A DNA stretch of 39,119 nucleotides from Bacteroidetes bacterium HGW-Bacteroidetes-17 (lineage in GTDB: Bacteria; Bacteroidota; Bacteroidia; Bacteroidales; GCA-2711565), in assembly GCA_002840985.1 (NCBI GenBank), contig PHDM01000037.1, forward strand, positions 1 to 39,119, written 5' to 3'. Positions 35,047 to 39,119 of this stretch are shown piece after piece (position 1 is the first letter of the stretch; the number at the start of each line of letters is the position of its first letter). The notes below the pieces were generated by a model. The model saw only the letters and a list, made by a program, of their open reading frames with translations. It did not search any database and was not told where the DNA came from. Position numbers and translations under genes: made by a program.

Positions 35047-35885
35047 GATATCAGCATATCGGTTATTTGTGCGGCAATCAGATCTATAATTATCACCAAC
35101 AGAGATGCTAAAACCACGGCAGAGTTTGCAGCAATCCCTACACCTTCGGTTCCCCGTCCGGCAGTGTAACCTTTATAGCATCCTACCAATCCGATTGCGG
35201 CCCCGAAAAAAAATGATTTTATAACAGCAGGTAAAAAATCTATAAACTCAATGTGGCTAAATGCCTGAGAGAAAAACAATGTAAACGATACATCTCCTTT
35301 AATATTCGCACCTACCCAACTTCCAAATATACCCAGTGCATCAGCATAAAATATTAACAAGGGGATCATGAGCGTTGCGGCGGCTACACGGGTAACAACC
35401 AAAAAACGCATGGGATTTATTGAGGATACTTCCATGGCTTCGATTTGTTCGGTCACTTTCATTGAACCTAATTCGGCACCCATTCCCGAACCTATTTTAC
35501 CGGCGCATATCAATGCCGTTATTACAGGGCCCATTTCCCTGATAAGTGATACTGCCACCATTCCGGGAAGCAAAGTAACCGCTCCGAAATCAACAAGTAC
35601 CGGGCGCGATTGAATAGTCAGCACCAAACCCATGATGGCTCCGGTAACAGAAATTAAGGGTAACGATTTATACCCGATTTTAAAACACTGACGAAAAAAT
35701 TCCTTAAATTCAAAATTACGGGAAAATGTTTCTTTCAGGATTACCTTAATAAACAAGAAAACATCGGCGACATCTTTAAAAAAAATGCTTGCAATTTGTG
35801 TTTTTGCCAGTGTTTTTTCGCTCAGCCTTTTGGTTTGGGTCGTCGCGAATCCTTTTACTTTAATAACAGGAATAATTTTTTTCAT
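35043..35885 (-). CDS. mlaE: ABC transporter permease, MlaE family
   Basis: The inner-membrane permease of the MCE lipid transporter. It has 280 residues with about five hydrophobic spans. Diagnostic stretches are the G-A-I-M-G-L-V-L-T-I-Q-S elbow, I-R-E-M-G-P-V-I-T-A-L-I-C-A-G-K-I-G-S-G, and M-K-V-T-E-Q-I-E-A-M-E-V, the coupling helix that touches the ATPase. It is the first gene of the mlaE-mlaF-mlaD-barrel run. The upstream region 35886-36049 has no promoter I can recognise. Confidence 0.94.
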   Translation of the reverse strand: MKKIIPVIKVKGFATTQTKRLSEKTLAKTQIASIFFKDVADVFLFIKVILKETFSRNFEFKEFFRQCFKIGYKSLPLISVTGAIMGLVLTIQSRPVLVDFGAVTLLPGMVAVSLIREMGPVITALICAGKIGSGMGAELGSMKVTEQIEAMEVSSINPMRFLVVTRVAAATLMIPLLIFYADALGIFGSWVGANIKGDVSFTLFFSQAFSHIEFIDFLPAVIKSFFFGAAIGLVGCYKGYTAGRGTEGVGIAANSAVVLASLLVIIIDLIAAQITDMLIS

Positions 35886-36049
35886 AATAAACCATCTGCT
35901 TACATATGAATATATTTTTGTTCATTAAGTATATACCTGCTTGCTTTTCAGACAGATAAAGGCTTCTGGTGGCAGATTTAACTACTGTCAATTTTGTATT
36001 TTATTGAAAATTCAAGTTTAATGCACGAATCATGTTAAAATCAAAATTA

Positions 36050-36235
36050 TTAGAGAGTCTCAATAATCTTGTGCAATTCTTCCTTTGTTTTTCCAAGTTT
36101 GATTTGAAGTCTTCCAAACATCTCTTCTTTCTTGCCTTTTGCAAACAATAGGTCATCATCTGTCAAGATGGCAAATTTCTGAATAAGTTTGCCTTTTTGG
36201 TACTTCCAATTCCCTTTAGCTTCAGTAGTATTCAT
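36050..36235 (-). CDS. CsbD-like stress protein
   Basis: A 61-residue soluble protein matching the CsbD family in size and pattern: it begins with A-K-G-N-W-K-Y-Q-K-G-K-L, then D-D-D-L-L-F-A-K-G-K-K-E-E-M-F-G-R-L-Q and K-L-G-K-T-K-E-E. These small helical proteins are induced by general stress in other bacteria, but their molecular function is unknown. It is monocistronic, with a near-perfect palindrome 40-55 nt upstream of its ATG. Confidence 0.88.
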   Translation of the reverse strand: MNTTEAKGNWKYQKGKLIQKFAILTDDDLLFAKGKKEEMFGRLQIKLGKTKEELHKIIETL

Positions 36236-36274
36236 AATATTTCAATTTTAGGTCCCACAAATGGCGGGTCAGCT

Positions 36275-36290
36275 ATGAAAATGTTTTCAT
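36275..36290. promoter_or_regulatory. Palindrome upstream of the csbD-like gene
   Basis: ATGAAAA-TG-TTTTCAT has 7-bp arms around two central bases and lies 40-55 nt before the csbD-like ATG. It could be an operator or a short hairpin in the leader. There is no independent evidence for either. Confidence 0.35.
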
Positions 36291-36509
36291 GTTACAAAGG
36301 TGTATCTAATAAAGTCTGACATCATTACATAATTCAAGAAAAGAATTGCATCATTCACACATTATCGAATAAATTGCACTTTGTGTGATTAATTTACTTG
36401 AAAGTATTGAGCCCCCTTTTTGTTTTAAAAAACAGAGAACGGTGCAAATTGTGAGCAACTGAAAAAAGGTCACGAACTGAATTAGCTTGTGACCTTTTGA
36501 TTATAAATG

Positions 36510-36582
36510 TCTCCCGGGGGGGAATCGAACCCACGACCCGTTGATTAAGAGTCAACTGCTCTGCCAACTGAGCTACCGAGAG
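36510..36582 (-). tRNA. tRNA-Lys (anticodon CTT)
   Basis: A complete cloverleaf on the minus strand: acceptor CTCTCGG/CCGGGAG with discriminator A, D arm GCTC/GAGC, anticodon stem GTTGA/TCAAC with loop CTCTTAA (anticodon CTT, lysine AAG), and T loop TTCGATT. The T stem GTGGG/CCCCC has one mismatch (T opposite C) where CCCAC would be expected. The CCA end is not encoded. A decayed copy lies immediately upstream in the same orientation. Confidence 0.93.
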
Positions 36583-36606
36583 AATTAATACAAGATTTCA
36601 ACATTT

Positions 36607-36681
36607 GTCCCGCGACCCTCCCGACTAAAGTCGGGATGCTCTGCCCTGTCTGCCTTTGGCAGGCAATTGAGCTACCGAGAG
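36607..36681 (-). pseudogene. Decayed tRNA-Lys copy carrying GC-rich palindromes
   Basis: The minus strand repeats the neighbouring tRNA-Lys start (CTCTCGG-TA-GCTC, 36681 downward), the GGCA-GAGC of the D arm and the GGGTC variable region. However, the D loop is enlarged by about 17 nt including TGCC-AAA-GGCA. The anticodon arm is replaced by an 18-nt palindrome (36619-36636, TCCCGACT/AGTCGGGA), whose symmetry cannot give a 7-nt loop. The T arm begins as GCGGG and is then lost, with no 3' acceptor strand. It cannot make a functional tRNA. It lies 24 nt upstream of the intact tRNA-Lys and would be cotranscribed with it. Confidence 0.75.
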
Positions 36682-36725
36682 GTTTTAAAGCTGTGCAAAA
36701 TTACATTTTTTATATATAAATCTGA

Positions 36726-36733
36726 TATCTTTG
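36726..36733 (+). promoter_or_regulatory. Possible meaB -7 element
   Basis: TATCTTTG matches TAnnTTTG and ends 22 nt before the ATG at 36756. No TTTG is present 19-20 bp upstream. It argues against the upstream TTG at 36744 as start, because transcription would begin about there. Confidence 0.45.
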
Positions 36734-36755
36734 TTTAAAAATATTGTCTGTTGAT

Positions 36756-37856
36756 ATGCCTAAACAATTAAAAAATAAAAATTCGGCTTTATATGTAAAT
36801 GAAGGAATAGAGCAGCCTTCATCAATTAATGATAGTGCAGTTCAAAAATTAAAAGAGCAAAAAATTCATGAAATTTCGGCAGATGAGTATTTTGACGGGA
36901 TTAAGCAGGGCAATATAATGATTCTGAGTAAAGGCATAACTCTGATTGAAAGTTCGCTTTCACTACATCATAAAAAGGCGCAGGAAATTATCGAAAAATG
37001 CTTACCGTTATCCGGAAAATCCATCAGGGTAGGAATTACAGGAGTCCCCGGCGCTGGGAAGAGTACTTTCATTGAGGCTCTGGGTATGTATTTGATAAAG
37101 CAAAACAGAAAAATAGCTGTGCTTGCCATTGACCCTAGTAGCCAAAGAAGCAAAGGAAGTATCCTTGGAGACAAAACCCGTATGGAAGATTTGGCAAATC
37201 ATCCAAATGCTTTTATCCGTCCCTCTGCATCATCAGGATCTTTGGGTGGCGTTGCACGAAAAACGAACGAAACCATTATTCTTTGCGAAGCAGCAGGTTT
37301 CGATACAATATTTATAGAAACAGTAGGAGTTGGGCAATCCGAAACGGCAGTTCATTCGATGGTTGATTTCTTCCTGTTGTTGATGCTTGCCGGAGCAGGA
37401 GATGAACTTCAGGGAATCAAACGAGGGATTATGGAAATGGCAGACATGATTTTGATTAACAAAGCGGATGGTGATAACATACAGAAAGCAAAAAATGCCA
37501 GAGTTCAGTATGAGAATGCGCTTCATTTGTTCCCATTAACCGAATCAGGCTGGTCGCCAAAAGTTGAAACCTGCTCCGCATTAAATCATAAGGGCATTGA
37601 AATAGTTTGGACCAGCATAACAGATTATATTGCTCAGGTTCAGTCAAACGGCTATTTTACCAAGAATCGTCAAAAACAATCTATTCATACCATGATGGAT
37701 ACGCTAATGCAAAAATTGGGAGATAGTTTATTCCATCAAAAAGAAATTAAAGATTTGATGGAAATCTGTAAAACTGACATTGTTAACAATAAGCTTAGTG
37801 CATATATTGCTTCTCAGCAAATTCTTGATAAATATTTTGAGTTAATGAAAAAGTAA
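36756..37856 (+). CDS. meaB: Methylmalonyl-CoA mutase-associated GTPase MeaB
   Basis: A G3E-family P-loop GTPase that protects and reloads adenosylcobalamin-dependent methylmalonyl-CoA mutase. Motifs visible: Walker A G-V-P-G-A-G-K-S-T, the switch region A-I-D-P-S-S-Q-R-S-K-G-S-I-L-G-D-K-T-R-M, F-I-R-P-S, I-I-E-T-V-G-V-G-Q-S-E (Walker B type) and N-K-A-D for guanine specificity. The ATG at 36756 (M-P-K-Q-L-K) gives 366 residues; an in-frame TTG four codons upstream is less likely. The mutase genes themselves are not in this window. The stop codon is 3 nt from that of convergent terC. Confidence 0.95.
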   Translation: MPKQLKNKNSALYVNEGIEQPSSINDSAVQKLKEQKIHEISADEYFDGIKQGNIMILSKGITLIESSLSLHHKKAQEIIEKCLPLSGKSIRVGITGVPGAGKSTFIEALGMYLIKQNRKIAVLAIDPSSQRSKGSILGDKTRMEDLANHPNAFIRPSASSGSLGGVARKTNETIILCEAAGFDTIFIETVGVGQSETAVHSMVDFFLLLMLAGAGDELQGIKRGIMEMADMILINKADGDNIQKAKNARVQYENALHLFPLTESGWSPKVETCSALNHKGIEIVWTSITDYIAQVQSNGYFTKNRQKQSIHTMMDTLMQKLGDSLFHQKEIKDLMEICKTDIVNNKLSAYIASQQILDKYFELMKK

Positions 37857-37859
37857 TGT

Positions 37860-38918
37860 TTATTCTTTAAGAATCTTTTTTTCAGGTATTATTAAAGACA
37901 AAATGATGCTTAGAGATAGTATACCCAAAACGATATACAAAGAGTGTGCTGTTTGAAATCCGATTAGCTCAAGCCAGTGATGGGCTAATAGCTTAACTCC
38001 TATAAATGTAAGCAAAACAGACAATCCAATTTTCAGAAAGCGGAAATGCCCCATAGCGTTCATCAATAAAAAGAATAATGACCGTAATCCGATAATCGCA
38101 AAAATGTTTGAAAAGAAAACGATATAAGGATCATGTGTAATTGAGAAAATAGCCGGTACAGAATCAACCGCAAAAATTACATCCGTAAATTCAATGACTA
38201 ATAATACCAGAAATAAAGGGGTGATATATTTTTTGCCATCAATTTTAGTAAAGAAATGGGGTCCTTGATAATTTTTAGCAACTGCAAAATATCGTGAAGC
38301 TAACCTTACGACAGGATGTTTGTCAGTATCAACTTTATCGCTGTGGTTTCGGGTATAAAACATCTTTACACCGGTAAAGATCAAAAGTACTCCGAACACA
38401 TATAATATCCAGGAAAATTCCTGTATAAGTGCTGATGCCGTAAAAATGAAAACAAATCGCATGACAATGGCACCAAATATTCCCCAAAATAAAATGCGAT
38501 GATAATAGACCCTTTTTACTCCAAAGGCCATAAAAATTACAATCATTACAAAAACATTATCAATAGATAAAGCGTACTCAATGATATAACCTGTCAGGTA
38601 TTCAAGTCCAAGGTTGTGTTCATAAAGTTTGAGGGCTTGCGTATAAGGCATCCCGTCTATTTTAATAGGATGCTGATAAATCTGTATGATATGTTTAAGT
38701 TGATCTATATCAGTAATGCCATGTATTAAACTTCCCCGCGAAATGATAAGGATATAAAATCCCAGCGCGAGGCCTACCCAAACCACTGTCCAGGTCAATG
38801 ATTCTTTAAGAGAAAGAATATGGCTTCTTTTATTAAACAGACCCAAATCGATGACCAAGATCGCCGTTATGAACAAAAGAAAAATCGTAAAAAATAAAAC
38901 TTCGCTAAGATTATGCAT
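37860..38918 (-). CDS. TerC/Alx-family integral membrane protein
   Basis: A 352-residue membrane protein with about nine hydrophobic spans. Family marks are the D-x-G-L-F pattern in span 1, E-Y-A-L-S-I-D-N-V-F-V (conserved acidic residues in the membrane), a long cytoplasmic loop rich in His and Lys, V-I-E-F-T-D-V-I-F-A-V-D-S-V-P-A and F-A-I-I-G-L-R-S-L-F-F-L. Members are linked to tellurite resistance, Mn2+ export and metalation of exported proteins; which applies here cannot be decided. It is monocistronic and convergent with meaB. Confidence 0.95.
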   Translation of the reverse strand: MHNLSEVLFFTIFLLFITAILVIDLGLFNKRSHILSLKESLTWTVVWVGLALGFYILIISRGSLIHGITDIDQLKHIIQIYQHPIKIDGMPYTQALKLYEHNLGLEYLTGYIIEYALSIDNVFVMIVIFMAFGVKRVYYHRILFWGIFGAIVMRFVFIFTASALIQEFSWILYVFGVLLIFTGVKMFYTRNHSDKVDTDKHPVVRLASRYFAVAKNYQGPHFFTKIDGKKYITPLFLVLLVIEFTDVIFAVDSVPAIFSITHDPYIVFFSNIFAIIGLRSLFFLLMNAMGHFRFLKIGLSVLLTFIGVKLLAHHWLELIGFQTAHSLYIVLGILSLSIILSLIIPEKKILKE

Positions 38919-39014
38919 TTTTAATTATTATTATGAAGCAAAATTACTTAAAGAAATCCATACTTAATAATAAATTGTTTCATCAATTTGCTGAATTTAT
39001 ACACTGAATTTTAG

Positions 39015-39022
39015 TAAGTTTG
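39015..39022 (+). promoter_or_regulatory. Possible -7 element for the gene at the window's right edge
   Basis: TAAGTTTG matches TAnnTTTG 35 nt before the ATG at 39058. The nearest TTTG upstream is about 24 bp away, longer than the usual spacer. Confidence 0.35.
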
Positions 39023-39057
39023 CCGTCCAGTTTTTAACCTATAAAAAACATTCGATT

Positions 39058-39119
39058 ATGAGAGATTCCATTGAAATGAATCCAAATCCATTGGTTCAGT
39101 ATTTAAACAAATACCCCCA
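39058..39119 (+). CDS. Start of a gene cut by the window end; possibly glutamine synthetase
   Basis: An ATG begins an open frame that runs to the last base, giving only about 20 residues. The segment M-N-P-N-P-L-V-Q-Y-L-N-K resembles the N-terminus I recall for the Bacteroidota glutamine synthetase (N-P-x-x-L-V-Q-x-L-x-K-P), but so short a match is only suggestive. A -7-like element lies in the right position upstream. Confidence 0.4.
   Translation, partial: MRDSIEMNPNPLVQYLNKYP

Noticed and set aside
36744-36755. TTG start for meaB
   Set aside because: It falls at the expected transcription start of the -7 element at 36726-36733; the ATG at 36756 gives a normal N-terminus.
1-39119. CRISPR arrays, insertion sequences and rRNA genes
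   Set aside because: No regularly spaced direct repeats, transposase ORFs with terminal inverted repeats or rRNA-like stretches were seen.

Overview
The window is AT-rich DNA from a member of the Bacteroidota. Three promoters match the phylum's primary sigma-factor consensus (TTTG, 19-20 bp, TAnnTTTG), ribosome-binding sites are mostly weak, and the gene content fits: an S24/XRE repressor beside dinB, a DnaQ-GIY-YIG fusion, an LpxR-family pair and an MlaEFD set with a downstream outer-membrane barrel. I cannot name a genus; a Bacteroidales/Marinilabiliales-type organism with respiratory H2 metabolism is a reasonable guess.

Layout. 1-2 kb: end of a class A penicillin-binding protein and two small lipoproteins, one with a Rieske-like fold that has lost its iron-sulfur ligands. 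2-9.2 kb: methyl-cycle genes: ahcY, divergent from a phosphopantetheinyl transferase through two overlapping promoters, then an S-box (SAM-I) riboswitch in front of metH and metF. 9.2-15.4 kb: a [NiFe] hydrogenase locus with maturation genes (protease, hypA, hypC), a sigma-54 activator without an N-terminal sensor domain, a well-formed -24/-12 promoter, a 68-residue unknown ORF, the small subunit with the six-cysteine signature of O2-tolerant enzymes, a large-subunit gene broken by a frame change with a local deletion, and a cytochrome b. 15.4-20.9 kb: a large hybrid histidine kinase and two tandem LpxR-like proteins. 21 kb: tRNA-Pro. 21.2-24 kb: a secreted sortilin/BNR-repeat protein. 24.3-28.1 kb: a DNA-damage-type module: LexA-like XRE/S24 repressor and DnaQ-GIY-YIG nuclease, divergent from dinB, whose upstream region carries two perfect 17-bp operator-like dyads. 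28.2-30 kb: a porin translationally coupled to an FMN-binding protein. 30.3-35.9 kb: an envelope lipid-transport operon (mlaE, mlaF, mlaD, BamA-like barrel, YihY). 36-39 kb: CsbD-like protein, tRNA-Lys preceded by a decayed tRNA-Lys copy carrying GC-rich palindromes, meaB, terC and the first codons of a gene that may be glutamine synthetase.

How the parts work together. AhcY, MetH and MetF remake methionine from S-adenosylhomocysteine, and the riboswitch would tie metH-metF expression to SAM. In the hydrogenase locus the activator and sigma-54 promoter are adjacent, so a dedicated switch is likely. The activator's cysteine cluster resembles the C-X11-C arrangement of oxygen-sensitive NifA, which would suit O2- or redox-controlled hydrogenase expression. 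The repressor, nuclease and polymerase at 24-28 kb look like a small SOS-type regulon. The most noteworthy points are the hydrogenase regulator and promoter pair, the broken large subunit, the repressor/dinB operators and the palindrome-invaded pseudo-tRNA.
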